Program-made: the position numbers and the translations under genes
Part shown: piece by piece, positions 20,371-31,830 of the stretch
Layout: each line of letters begins with the position of its first letter
How positions within the stretch are numbered: the stretch's first letter is position 1
The notes under the pieces: generated by a model
The model's input: the letters and a program-made list of their open reading frames with translations, nothing else
Database searches by the model: none
Told to the model about the DNA's origin: nothing
DNA from: Tethya wilhelma
Lineage: Eukaryota > Porifera > Demospongiae > Tethyida > Tethyidae
Length of the DNA: 64,000 bases
Direction: 5' to 3'
Assembly: GCA_964030475.1 (NCBI GenBank)
Contig: CAXIPT010000033.1
Coordinates: forward strand, 1-64,000

Positions 20371-21084
20371 GACTCGCATACATAGCCAGTAATGCCAGTA
20401 GTAGTTAGGGGTGCGGCGAATGTGCGGGCATAATTTCCAGAATAATAGTATACCTTTGAGCATAGTGGGGAATAATTGATTTTGGAAAGAATAAACGGGA
20501 GAAAATATAGCTAAATTACGAAAAGTTACTCGTGCCTTGGCCTTAGACCTCATGGACAGTCACAGCTGGCTTCGAGTTTAGTTCAGGTATCGTTTGTACA
20601 GACAGAGCGCTCTTCTAAGACGACAAGAGAGGGTGTGGCAAGGGCGTGGCAACTCAAACTATATGGGTCAAAGGTCATTTCAGACAAGGATGGCAGTGAT
20701 CTAGAGACTCTACCTGATGAATCAAGCGGTAATTCTAGCGATGAAGCCATTATGATTAGGAATTCTCATGACTAAGGAGAAAAATTGGGGAAATGGCAGG
20801 AGCAGCATGGTGGCTTAGGGAGTAAGTAGATCAGCTTTAGAATGCGTGGTACATGGTTCTAGTCTTGCTAGGTGCTATATTCTTTCCTTCTGTGTCAAAA
20901 ATATTTTTTACAGTTCTTTGAAACATTTTCTAAGTTTTTTTAGTAACTTATCCCACGATAATTCCAGGATATCCCATGGCATTACTGGACAACACTCAAT
21001 GCATGAAGTTAGAAAACCAAATAAAACTCCCCAGAACAATGAAAGACGGAGCTTAGCGTGAAGCCACTCTTAATACATTTTTGT
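20371..21084. other. Intergenic, nothing recognised
   Basis: No gene or repeat family recognised. Short open frames at 20347-20553 (-) and 20846-21061 (+) show no family features. Confidence 0.5.
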
Positions 21085-21443
21085 TCATTCATACTTCCTC
21101 CCTATAACTGACTTTCTTAAACATGATTCCAGAGAAACAAAAAGCATTGAGCCAACTTTTGACTATAGTAACTTGAATTCATCCGAACTACAAACCTTTA
21201 CACTCGTTTTCTGGCTAGAAACAAGACCTAGGCAGCTTTCAAAACTTTGATATAAAGTACTGTACTTAAATGTAGCCATGCATCTTAATGTTGGTACAGG
21301 TCATTACATTTAGATAGTAAACTTGACCACGTGGCTTGCATACCTCTAATGGACAAGTGCATCTTAGAGCAAGTTGTTTTACTTTTTTTAGAGACTGATA
21401 AGTCTCTTGCAAAATTTATCTTAGTGTGGAAAAAAGTGCATGA
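21085..21443 (+). repeat. Dispersed repeat B, 3' part
   Basis: TTCCAGAGAAAC, GCATTGAGCCAAC, CTAGGCAGCTTTC, GACCACGTGG and AAAAAGTGCATGAACAA match the second half of repeat B at 52440-52787. It is directly followed by family A, as in the other composite copies. Confidence 0.7.
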
Positions 21444-22447
21444 ACAAATAGTAAAAATCATAAAATAATAGTGTAGGAAAGGGCAGTCAGTCTACACGGA
21501 CATATCCTTAATTAATTTCCATCTGGAAGTTGAACAAAATTGTGGCGAAGCACATGAAGTAATGACAACACAGGAAAAAAAAAAACAGAAAAAAAGTTCT
21601 TAGAACAATATTTGTAATAAGAAAGTAATTTTTAACAGAAATACAGTGTCTAAATTGTCTTCAATTTGAATTTCTACGGTGTAGCAATAAAATGGACCAG
21701 ACGACTGATTTTTTGGGCAGCATGGTGCAAAACTACTGAGGGCATCCATACTCTGCCAGTTTGTAACTTACATCTAGTGAACTTTCTTGATGCGGTAACT
21801 TAGAATTTTGGGCAACCATGTGTAAAGTCTTAATTTTTTAGCTCACAAGACTCGCTGTGCATGCATGCACATTCCATCCTGAACCACAAGTACTCCAAGG
21901 GAGAAGCATGCATGCAGGTAAAACTATGGAGGAGATATACCATTGCAAAATCATGAAAAGGTCCAATTATCTTCCATGTGTATAGGTTAACCTTGTTTGC
22001 AATGATGTAATTATGAATAATTTAGCATGCATGCGTTTAGTACTACGTGACGTAATAAGGTCAGTGCAAAAGTTTACGTGATGTGAAGGGCAGCAAAATT
22101 GACACACCCACAATTACGATGCGTTCGTGTAGACTGAGTGCTATAAAAAACAATGAAACAAGCCAAAAAAAAAAGACTCAGAATTTCGGCACATGACTAC
22201 TACTTTTTTTGTACCAAAGACTTACTGTAACAATCTCACATAGTTGCCTGCATGTATATGATTGCTAGTATATATACTTCATTTAATTTACAATTGGGAG
22301 ACAAAGGACACTGTATAGTATGACGTGATGAAGACTGAAAATGAAGTATAGTCATGTGCCGAAATTCCAAGTTTTGGCTTGTTTCATTGCTTTTTATAGC
22401 ACTGCCCATTCCTACTCTGTTATTTTTATAAAATTTTTACTACTTGT
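21444..22447 (+). mobile_element. Foldback family A, split by an insertion
   Basis: The left arm is in two pieces (21444-21486 and 22138-22215) separated by the 651-bp element at 21487-22137. The right arm is 22340-22447. Removing the insertion leaves about 353 bp, matching other full copies (358-369 bp). The last ~190 bp also occur at 38602-38790. Confidence 0.8.
21487..22137. mobile_element. 651-bp MITE nested in family A
   Basis: The edges TCAGTCTACACG (21487-21498) and CGTGTAGACTGA (22126-22137) are perfect 12-bp inverted repeats. The flanks rejoin to restore the family A arm (GGGCAG + GTGCTATAAAAAACAATG), which fixes the boundaries. No coding capacity. Confidence 0.8.
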
Positions 22448-23491
22448 TATAAAAGCTTTGGAGATGGATGACTATAAAACAACAATGAACTTAATTTTTT
22501 GTTTTGCTGTTTTAATTGTTGAAATGAAACTTGCCTTCACAATTCACAGTCACATCATCAAAATGATTACAAGTGGATCCTGCCCAAGAGTACTTCAAAG
22601 AATTACAATCATTTAGAGTTCGCTCGGAGCCTAAACAGTAAGCTTGGTAAATCAACAAGGGTCTACCAGTTCCAGCACCAGCATATAAGGAAGATGAGCT
22701 ACTTTCTGTAAAACCTATTATATACAAAAAAATTTTCAATGTAAAAAAAAATGCTTATGTATATATACACATTCATACACAGCAAACTATACTTGCCATA
22801 AAACTTTTGATATCCTAGTTGATGGCAAGCAACTCTGAGATCTCTCAAATCCCAGTTGTAATTGCACACACTTCCCCATGCTTTATTGATGCACACTTCA
22901 AGCCTTCCTGATGTCTCAGATACTCCTCCTGCTAGCCTGACATCACCAGTACTGCACTCTGAAGGCTCTGTTACAAGACCTGTAAGCATTGTGTGATGAT
23001 ATGACTCACACCATACACAGTCCAAAAAAATGCATGGTATAATTTACTTTGGCAAACAACAGATGCATCACTTCTACTATGACAGCTGCCAAGAGGTTCA
23101 GTACTGTAACTACAATCAAGCAGTCTCTCTTCACTACCAGTGCAAGACACATTTGTTACAGCTACTGGCCAAATAACCTCGATGAATTCATCCCTATCAG
23201 CAATAGCTCCTACATCAAAGTAACCATGTAGATACAAGATTAATGCAGTAATTTATTCACTCACTAACCATATCTAGAGTATCCAAGTTGGTGGCACACT
23301 ACGCTAGCATCTTGGTCATCCCAGTGTTCATCACAGACAGAGCCCCATGTCTTACTGACACATAGTTCCACCCTACCATAGTTTCGATAGTAGCTGCCAG
23401 ACTCACTCACCAAACGAATTGTTCCAGGCATACATATTGCTACATTTGATAGTAATAATATTTATATTTTACATCAAAAACTTGGTGATAG
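22259..23491. repeat. 1,233-bp segment duplicated at 38602-39834
   Basis: Offset 16,343 throughout; by eye I found no mismatch. It contains two SRCR domains. The duplicate ends exactly at the N at 23492, pointing to a redundant contig end or a very recent duplication. Confidence 0.9.
22535..23439 (-). CDS. SRCR receptor exons, two domains (duplicate of 38878-39782)
   Basis: Four exons on the minus strand, all joining in phase 1: 23439-23279 (first half: VSESGSYYRNYGRVELCV...DDQDASVVCHQLGYSRYG), 23209-23048 (second half: NVSCTGSEERLLDCSY...VVCQ), 22979-22797 (first half: GDVRLAGGVSETSGRLEVCI...VACHQLGYQKFYG) and 22705-22535 (second half: ERTLNDCNSLKYSW...VNCEG). Each pair makes one scavenger receptor cysteine-rich domain, a disulphide-bonded extracellular fold used in ligand binding. 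The two-exon-per-domain layout is normal for these genes. The third and fourth exons end at GCAAGT, implying GC-AG introns. No signal peptide or membrane segment is present in these exons; the start and end of the gene are elsewhere. Confidence 0.88.
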
Positions 23492-23492
23492 N
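23492..23492. other. Single-N contig join flanked by duplicated sequence
   Basis: The left flank duplicates 38602-39834; the right flank duplicates 11283-12518. Both contig ends are therefore redundant with sequence elsewhere in the window. Confidence 0.85.
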
Positions 23493-25477
23493 CATCTAAC
23501 CCTGTACATGTTTGTGTTTGCCCAGAAGGATCATCATTAGTACCTAATTGTAGCATAATTGAACATCCAATTAATAATTATGCATATCCAGGCAAGAGAG
23601 TGAAGCTTAATGTTGTGGCAGTCGGACAAATGTTTGGTGTTGTACCTTCTATAGTACGAGCTAAAATAGCATCTTCAACATTAAGTTTAGATCCAGGAGA
23701 ATATCTCCAAGATGTATACAGAAATTGCTCAACTATACAGTACACTTTGTTTTCTACACATAAAATTGAACAATTTAGTTTGACAGTGGAAAGAGAACAC
23801 ACTCCAGATTTAAACGTATTGCAACAAATTTTACCATCAGGACGTGGACGACCTATATTATTTAGAGATTTGCAGAATGAGCTTGACAATTTAAAGCAGA
23901 CACTCACTATCATTGTAAGGTTTAAAGACTGTCCTATTGGATTTTTCCTAAACTTTACATCAAAAAGATGCACATGCCATCCAATTCTGATAAAGTACCG
24001 AATACATGATTGTGATATAGACACAACTTATATTACTAAACCCAGTCATAAATGGATCAACGCAACTTTCATTCATAATATACACGATAATAGTACTGCT
24101 CCAGGAGTTATTGTACATGAATATTGTCCATATGACTACTGTAAACAAAGTACACCATACTTATCATTTAACTTAGAGTACTCTGATGACCAGTGTGACC
24201 ATAATCGATCTGGAATACTTTGTGGAGGCTGCCAACCTAATTTCAGCCACATTATGGGATCATCAAGGTGTAAAATGTGTTCTAATTTCTGGGCATTACT
24301 TTTGATTTTAGGAACTGCAGTGGCAGGTATACTTTTGATTGTAATTATGCTTTCATTAAACTTCACTGTCTCAATGGGATTACTAAGTGGATTTGTTTTC
24401 TATGCTAATATCGTTCAATCAAATAATAGCAAATTCTTTGGTTCGAGCAGATTTTTTAGGTATTTTTTATCCTGGATTAACTTTGACATGGGCATTGAAA
24501 TGTGTTTCTATAATGGACTTGATGCCTATGTTAAAACCTGGCTTCAATTTGTTTTCCCCCTCTACATTTGGACCATTATGATCATCCTCATTGCACTAAG
24601 TCGCCGATATGTCTTTGTTACTAGGTTGTGTGGAACCAATGTTGTACAAGTACTAGCAACACTATTCCTGCTTTCCTATGCAAAGCTCATTCGAACCATC
24701 ATCACAATCTTTCAATACACTACTCTAGTTTATCCTGATGGCTACAGGAGAAGGGTGTGGCTTTATGATGGAAATGTGGATTACCTCAAAGGAAAGCATA
24801 TCCCTCTTTTCATTGCTGGCCTCATAGTTCTTCTCGGTCTATCAATACCTTACACTGTTTGTCTACTTTTTATCCAGACGCTAAGAAAATACAACCATCA
24901 CAGACTGTTGCTTTGGATTGGTAAACTGAAGCCTCTCTTTGATGCCTACACAGGTCCATTCAAAGAGAAACATGTCTACTGGTTTGGAGTACTGCTGCTG
25001 GTCCGAGTAGCACTTTACCTTGTGTTCTCTTTAAATGTATCTGGAGATACTTCACTGAACCTGATGGCTATCAGTACCACTACACTATGCCTTTTCTCTT
25101 ATCTTTCACTAGTTGGAGGAGTGTATGAGTCAACAGTGGCAAATGTAGTTGACATTTCCTTCATGCTCAACTTGGGCATTTTAACGGCTGGCACACACTA
25201 TTATGGCAACTCATACAACATCAGTACTATATCAGTCAGCATTGCTCTCTGCCAGTTTATTTTAATTACCTTTTATCATCTCTACTTGAGGATCATAGAA
25301 ACAAGAAAAGGGAAAAAGTTGAATTTAAGACTACATGCTAAGATTAAACAGATTATCACATCACAGAAAGTACTGAGAGAGTATTTTGCTCCACCAGTTC
25401 AAACTTTTACAGAAATTACACACACATCTATTGAGCTGAAGGAACCATTACTGGTTGATGTGACTAGTACTCACTGA
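23493..25477 (+). CDS. Beta-helix / multi-pass membrane protein, 5' partial, intact 3' end
   Basis: Begins at the contig edge inside the Cys-rich region, at the point equivalent to 11283, and reads through to a stop at 25475-25477 (about 661 codons; an internal ATG at 23600 is not the real start). After the Cys-rich segment (CDHNRSGILCGGC) come about nine hydrophobic segments. Four are shared with the truncated copy. The others lie around IPLFIAGLIVLLGLSI, YWFGVLLLVRVALYLV, LMAISTTTLCLFSYLSLV, VVDISFMLNLGILTAG and ISVSIALCQFILITFY. A cytoplasmic tail follows (KGKKLNLRLHAKIKQ ... ELKEPLLVDV). LATLFLLSYAKL and VWLYDGNVDYL are hallmark blocks of this family. The membrane region suggests a receptor or transporter-like role, but no function is established. 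This copy shows what the version ending at 12574 has lost. Confidence 0.88.
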
Positions 25478-25899
25478 TAATAGTAGTTGTATACAGACAC
25501 ATTAATTCTTATTTCGCTATTTTGTTTACAGCTTTAATGTTCTGACAATCCACTTGATGAAGAGTAATATTGTTTAGTTTTTTCTAGTAGTTTTTTGTCA
25601 CATCATTGACAACTGACATGAGAAAAACAGCGTAGTATATCATTTTTGTTTACTATAGAGCTACTTTCCCCCAATATATACTGTTTTCTCTTAGGATGTT
25701 CATTACAAAAACAATAATATTATTTTTGGGAATGACCCAGGCTTACAAAGCCGAAGGCTATTTTGTCAATGCAAATGTATGTATGTAGAAGCTAAAGTTG
25801 TTCAAACTATAATTTTAATTCAGTGAGCTAAGAGTAAACTATTTATTCAGAGAGTATAAACTGATATTTTTTGGGGATTGAAGTGTTTTTGTACACCAA
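25478..25899. other. Spacer between beta-helix genes
   Basis: AT-rich with no reading frame or repeat recognised. It separates the stop of one beta-helix family gene from the decayed start of another in the same orientation, suggesting a former tandem array. Confidence 0.5.
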
Positions 25900-26401
25900 G
25901 TCAAAAAAAAGGCAGTCAACTTGATTATATTATTAGCATTTTCTGTGCAAACTTCCGCCAAGATCTACTATGTCACACCATCATCAAACACCCCTTGTCC
26001 TGAAGGTGTGCCTTGCTTCACTCTCACACTGTATGCTAGCAAACCCAGTAACTACTTTGCCTCCAACACATTTTTTATCACTCTATATACCTGGGAACCA
26101 CAGCCTTACATGTTTCAGAGTTAACTATTCAAAAAATTTTTGACTGTTAGTATTATACCAAATTCTACATTTAACTCATTGTATCAATTACCTGCAATAA
26201 GTTTGCTAGTTTCACATATAAGTCAATCAATGTTGTCAGGGTGAGAAAATTAGCTCCAGTATAGTCAATTGTACATTTAGACATCAAGATGGATGTGGAG
26301 GAGCAGTTGATGCTTACTGAAGTCCAAATATCACTATAGTCAGTTCTACTTTTTATAACAACACAGTTACAGGAGAATTTATTGGAGATGGTGGAGCAAT
26401 A

Positions 26402-26416
<15 letters not shown>

Positions 26417-26434
<18 letters not shown>

Positions 26435-26735
26435 GTGACCCCTCCGGGTTTACCACAATTGTGGCTAACGAGGGCCTGCAAATAGCCTAGGGCTAACGAA
26501 CGCAGGTCCCCCGGGACCGACGGCTTTACATCCCCTCCGAAGGATGCAGTGAAATTCACCTCCTCATTTTTTGGGGTAGAGCTGAGTTAACTCCTAGGCA
26601 GAGCTCGAAAGAGAAAATGGGAAACAAATACCTGTGGCACTGGAGGGACTCGAACCACCTACTCATGGGTTGGGAGTCAGAGTCAATGGTGAACAAGCCA
26701 CCAGGCCACCCCCTAAATGGGAGTCAGTGGCCCTA
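26417..26735 (-). mobile_element. tRNA-derived SINE
   Basis: Read on the minus strand, 26710 downwards gives GGTGGCCTGGTGGC (A-box-like) followed by GGTTCGAGTCC (perfect B box; plus-strand 26646-26656), as in a tRNA-derived SINE head. The body continues through a GTAAAGCCGTCGGTCCCGGG block and ends at an A-rich tail and (AT)n microsatellite at 26400-26432. It is inserted in the beta-helix pseudogene. Confidence 0.75.
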
Positions 26736-26879
26736 CAAACTAACTGGAAGCTGGAACCCCTACTTAAGTTTAGTGATCCGATTGCTACAACTCCAATTGA
26801 GCTTCTCGAAACTTCCGGCTCTACGTCATCTTCTAATGACCATGATCTCCTAAATACAAACACAAATACAAATACTGAT

Positions 26880-27330
26880 TCCCCAAGCCAGTCAGTGCCT
26901 CATTTTTTGGAGGTAGCATGAGTCCCTGTCTGGACTCTATGTTGGGTGCAAGCTCATCTCCTGATCCACATTCTCACAATAATCACAATAGGGACAGCAT
27001 CTATCTCCTTCACTACAATGCTCGTAGTTTGCTTCCCAAGCTTGACTCTCTAAAGTCGGAATGCTTACTGCACAGCCCTCATGTTGTTTGCATAACAAAA
27101 AGTTGGTTGGACAATCAAATATCAGACAATGAAATTGCTATACCCAATTACAACATAGTTCGATTGGACAGAAGCAGGCATGGAGGAGGTGTTGCCATGT
27201 ATGTTCACTCTATGTTCACACACAACATTCTTTTCACTGGTAATTCAAGCCTTGAATGTGTCATTGTTTCTCTTTGTTCTAAACATACTGGTAAGTTTTA
27301 TGTTTGTGTAGTATACAGCAATATATGCTT
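26880..27330 (+). pseudogene. LINE endonuclease-domain fragment
   Basis: Within 26918-27376, the segment HYNARSLLPKLDSL ... VVCITKSWLD ... NYNIVRLDRSRHGGGVAMYV is the first half of an apurinic-like LINE endonuclease of the CR1/L2 type. The metal-binding Glu of the usual TETWL motif is Lys here (ITKSWL), so the fragment would be inactive. It stops around 27330, before the GDFN and SDH motifs. Confidence 0.85.
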
Positions 27331-27605
27331 TCTTATAAGCCCTTACATTTCAATAGTCTATAGTATAATTCATTAACAATAATATTCTGACTATATATGG
27401 GCACGGTGGAGCAGTGTCTGCTTACTCAAGTCCTAACATCATAAACACTCAACAACAACATTGTGACTGGAGATCAAGATGGATGTGGTGGAGCTGTGTA
27501 TTTAACTTAAGTTCTAATGTAACTATTGTCAAGAGTACTATCAACACATGTTCAATACTGTGATTGCTGTTTTGAGCCCTACTATCATAATAATCCTTAA
27601 TAATA

Positions 27606-27974
27606 ACAAGTATAGTAAAAATTTTATAAAAATTAGAGGTGTAGGAATGGGCAGTGCGGTAAAAAGCAATGAAACAGGTAAGTCTCTGAATTTCGGCACA
27701 TGACTACTTCATTTTCATGAGTCAGTTGCAAGTTTGAATTCCATCATTATAAATGTCGGTCATTTGGCTCATGAGTCAATGCAAGTAATCACTTGACTAA
27801 TTTGGATAAAGTAACAAGTATTTAGAATGTAGGTATACAGTAATGTATAAGAGTTGGGCACAAAAAATGAAGTAGTCATGTGCCGAAATTCAGAGACTTA
27901 CCTTGTTTCATTGCTTTTTACCGCACTGCCCATTCCTACACTTCTAATTTTTATAAAATTTTTACTATACTTGT
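27606..27974 (-). mobile_element. Foldback family A, full copy (369 bp)
   Basis: Arms at 27606-27725 and 27850-27974 are inverted copies (ACAAGTATAGTAAAAATTTT edge, GTGTAGGAATGGGCAGTGC, AGTCTCTGAATTTCGGCAC). The conserved centre includes the AACTTG / TGAGTCAATGCAAG region. It is followed by repeat B in reverse. Confidence 0.85.
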
Positions 27975-28567
27975 TCATTCACTTTCCAAGGTGCTCAATT
28001 GCATGGAGACAATCACACAGCAGAGACTAGTCAGTCTTTACAAAGGCAGAAGTGTACATTTGATGCGCATGCACATTATATGCATGCAAACCACGTGGTC
28101 TATTGACGACCTTTACCTACATCAAAATGGCTAAATAAAAAGTACAGTATTTTATATGGAGATTTTCAAAGCTGCCTAGATTTTGTTTGCTGCCTTTTCA
28201 CCAGCAAACAAGTCAAAAAGGACGTACTACAGATGAAATGAAGTCTCACTATATAGTTAAAGTTGGCTCAATGCCTTTTGTTTGTCTGGAAATCGCATTC
28301 AAGTAAGTCAGTTAGGAAGGAAGGAAGGAAGGAGAAAACAAAATTGCACTCTTGTGGCTTCTCGCTAGCGCTTTCTCCAGAGTACTCCAGAAACTTTCTG
28401 CAAGTTTTCTTGGTTAATATAGTAAGTAAACTGTCTGGGAGAGGCTATAAAATGCATTTGAAGGCTTAGCCTTGTTTCCCTGAAAGTTTTTATAAGCATG
28501 AACATTTTGTATTGTGTCAATTGGACAGTCGGCCCATTCCTACTATACGTACTACCGTACGTATGAT
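27975..28567 (-). repeat. Dispersed repeat B, reverse copy
   Basis: Reverse of 52168-52787: TTCATTCACTTTCCAAGGTG, CACGTGGTCTATTGACGACC, a (GGAA)n run at 28315-28333, ACAGTCGGCCCATTCCTAC and the near-palindrome TACGTACTACCGTACGTA at the end. It sits next to family A in the same relative order as at 52168-53145. Confidence 0.85.
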
Positions 28568-29629
28568 ACTGTGATAGGAGACTATGGACAAAGTGGAGCT
28601 GAGTCATGCCCTAGTATTGCCATTATCAATAGTATTCTTGACAGCAATACTGTTACTGGAGATCTAGTTTGAGCTGATGGAGCAGTGTTTGCTTATTCAA
28701 GTCCTAACATCACCATTGCTAATAGCACACTCAGCATACATGGCTCCACCTGGTGTATGTATGTTTAATTGAGTCCTAACATACGACATTTTACAGTGTA
28801 TCACACCTCTAGCCTACAACATTACTATACAAAAGCAATGCAGAAAGTATGCTAGTTCAAGGTAGTAATCATAAATGATACCCTGAGGTCATAATCTATA
28901 GCCTTTTGATACCAAAATTATTACCTTTGGAGCTTCAGTCTCTCTGCCGTTTGCAAGCAAAGTCTGGTAAGGGTCAGCATACGTCTGTATATGGAGCAAA
29001 GCCACACCCACTGAAAGTTACTCTATTAATTTTATGTGAGATTAAGGGAAATTGATACATATACCCTGCCACGGTGAACTAGAATCTATTAGGTATCAAA
29101 AAATCAGCTCCAGTGTTTGTAGAAAGTTAGCTGCTTTCTGCCGTTTCAGTTTGAAGAACCAAGGTTCTTAGCTCCATTACCCAAGTACATTGAGCAGTGA
29201 TAATCACACCTTGGTCCTCAGTTCTCACTAATTGGCACCTGCTGGATCAAAGGCTATACTCATTTACAATTCTATGTAGACATGAGTGTTTTGAGGGAAA
29301 ACTTCTTAATGTCACTATTGTCAACAGTATATTCAACAGCAACAGCTTGACAGAAATTTACGGATTTGGTAGAGCAGTACTAGTGGGGGCTTATTAACGT
29401 AGTAAACTCAATGTGACTAAAGATCAGATTGGAGCTGGTGGGGCAATGTTTGCAAATTCAAGTCCTAACATCATTATAGTTAATGTCACTTTCAACAAAA
29501 ACAGATTGACCAGACATATAGTGGAGCTGTACACTCAGCAACACTGTCATAAGAAATCAGGATGGATATGGTAGAGCCATGCATGTTAACTTAGGTTGTA
29601 GTTTAGAGCCTCTCACTGGTGCATGGCTG

Positions 29630-30003
29630 CTCTAGGTTCTGCTCTTGTTATCCAGTAGCATTGACATCCACCCATACACCCAACAATACTGCAGTAGTTT
29701 ATTCAGCTGTGAAACTATTCAGTTTGCCTGCTGGTTTTATACATGGCCACTGAGTATAAATTATGTGTCCTATGATTTTAGCTGACAAATTAACATAGTG
29801 ATATAATGAGCTTACCTTCATGTAGGTTGTTGCCACCGGTAGTAAAATGTGCTTTAGCTTTTCGCCGTGCCTATCTTACATAGCCACTTCTCAGTCCTTC
29901 AGTGGCTTTCTGTTCGGTGTGCGCGCGCACGAGCGGCCAATGTTGACAATTTTCAGGGTTTTGCAATTAAGTTTCATAGACACGTGGCATGGCATGCGGT
30001 TAA
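29630..30003. repeat. Dispersed repeat F, cut by contig end
   Basis: Matches 46640-46866: TCCAGTA(G/A)..CGACATCCA, CAGCTCTGAGACTATTC-like blocks, and CATAGACACGTGGCATGGCATG followed by CGGTTAA. It ends at the N at 30004. Confidence 0.65.
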
Positions 30004-30004
30004 N
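30004..30004. other. Single-N contig join
   Basis: One N between the end of repeat F and the 3' flank of a LINE. Confidence 0.7.
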
Positions 30005-30185
30005 TATAACTATAACAACAACAAACACAAACTAAAATTATGGTGTACAACAGAAACTAAAACAGAGTGATATACATGCAATACAGAACACATTTGGTAT
30101 TTATTTATGATGGATGACTTGAGAAACAATTATAATAAGTGATAAATACATACTGGTAGTATTTACAATTACGACATGTGGATAG

Positions 30186-31830
30186 TCAGAGCTCTTTTGA
30201 ATGATGGAAGTGATTGTTCTGACTGGATCTCGTAGAGTAGTGTAATTTTATAGCTGAAGGAAAGTAAGAGTGGTAAAAAGATTGTGCTCTTGCAAATGGC
30301 TGCACTATTGACAAAGGGCTGACAGATCGTGTCCGAACTGAGCTAGAAGAAGTTGATACTCTTGAGGTGAGCAGATCATTATGAAATGTGAGTCCATTAG
30401 TGATACAATATAAGTGACACTGCTTCAGATATTTTCTTCTAGTAGCTAGAGTAGTTAGGTTGGCAAGTTCTAGTAGATGGTCATAGCTGTCATTCCACTG
30501 CTTGGTGCACAATCTCAATCCAAACTTTTGTACCTTCTCTAACTTCTCTATATCTTTGCTGAGATGGGGGTCCCATACACAGCAGGCATACTCCAACAGA
30601 GGCCGCACTAGAGTCAGGTACAAGTAAAGAAGTGAGTCAGGATGAGATCCTGAGTAAAGGTTACGATAGAGTAAACCAAGAACCTGTCTTGCTTTGTTGC
30701 AGATCTCGGATATGTGAGCTGACCAGGAACCATCAGCGGAAAGTGTAACTCCAAGGTATTTGAATCTCTCCAGTTGTTGCAAAGCAGTACTTTCAATTGT
30801 AAGCTGATGCATCTGGCTGTGACAATTAGTTTTCCTTGAAAAGAGAATGCAACAGCATTTTTAGTATTGAGATTCAAAAAGTTAGTATTAGTCCAGTCAC
30901 AAATATTGTCAATGTCAATTTGAACAAGATGAATATCTAGGGGAGCCTTGATTATCTTGTATAATGCAATGTTATCTGCAAAGATTGAGAGAGCTCCATT
31001 TTGGACAGCATTGGCTACATCATTGATGTAAATAAGAAAGAGTATATAGTGGCCCCAGGACAGAACCTTGGGGAACACCAGAAGTGATGGAGATGCTAGC
31101 AGAATGGTTGCCATTCACCACAACAAATTGGCCCGGTCCTACTGCAGAGGTAGTCGAACACCAGATTATAAAGGAAGGGATTTAGTTCCAGTCTCCGCTG
31201 CTTCATAAAACAGAGGGGCATGGGGTACAGAATCGAATGCTTTGCTCAAGTCAAAGAAGACAGACATGACATTCCTGATTTACATTGGTTAGAGTTAGGA
31301 GAGCAGATACAGTGAATTTGCCTGGAGTGAATCCAAATTGACATGTTGAAATTGGTGCATGAGCACGGAGATGCTCAGAAATGAAGTTGTGCAAGATTCT
31401 CTCCAGTACTTTGCTGATAATTGGTAGTACAGAAATAGGTCAATAATTGGATGGATTAGATTTGCATCATTTCTTTGGAATTGGAACAATTCTGGCCGTT
31501 TTCCAACAAGTAGGAAATTTGCCTGAGCGAATTGACATATTGAATGAGTTGGTGATAACTGGAACAATGGCAACAGCTGTACTCTTCAACATGATGACAG
31601 AGACATCATCGATACCTGTTGATTTGTTGTTATTTAAGTTAGCAATTTCTTCATACAATTGGTCATCTGTACAATTAAAGTAGCTCAACAGGACACTGAC
31701 TTTCATCAGTGAAGAAACGGGATTCAGCCAAAGCTCTCAGTTCAAGGATGTGATTAAAGTTATTATAGTTTAAAGCATTCGCTTTGGCCTCATTATCTGT
31801 AATAGACTCTCCATCGTTTAACAGTTATAG
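30186..31830 (-). pseudogene. CR1/L2-type LINE reverse transcriptase pseudogene
   Basis: Reverse transcriptase pieces lie in three frames. At 31706-31467: NNNKSTGIDDVSVIMLK ... GKFPTCWKTARIVPIPK. Around 31573-31295: decayed RT core. At 31114-30614: LSWGHYILFLIYINDV and FADNIALYK, where active enzymes have YADD. At 30812-30186: the thumb/C-terminal part (FKYLGVTLSADGSW, LEYACCVWDPHLSKDIEKLEKVQK). Altered YADD and several frameshifts make it inactive. Sequence at 31690-31830 still resembles the RT lead-in. Confidence 0.88.

Larger units (their letters stand above)
25900..29620 (+). pseudogene. Shredded beta-helix family pseudogene
   Basis: 25921-26124 encodes a typical family N-terminus: hydrophobic lead, then KIYYVTPSSNTPCPEGVPCFTL, with a frameshift before the expected LYIPGNHSLTCF. 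Downstream, out-of-frame remnants of the repeat GGA(V)xAYSSPNITIVNSTFxxN recur at about 26280-26400, 27395-27560, 28575-28740 and 29300-29560. They carry in-frame stops and are separated by a SINE (26417), LINE fragment (26880) and foldback/B insertion (27606-28567). The pieces keep order and strand, so this was one gene that has been interrupted and is decaying. Confidence 0.75.

Noticed and set aside
23600..23602. ATG as the start of the second beta-helix/membrane protein
   Set aside because: The reading frame is open back to the contig edge at 23493 and matches internal sequence of the longer copy.
26646..26720. Functional tRNA gene
   Set aside because: The B box is good, but the acceptor stem and anticodon arm do not fold properly; a SINE head explains it better.
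26634..26921. Small plus-strand ORFs across the SINE
   Set aside because: They run antisense through a tRNA-derived SINE head and have no protein features.
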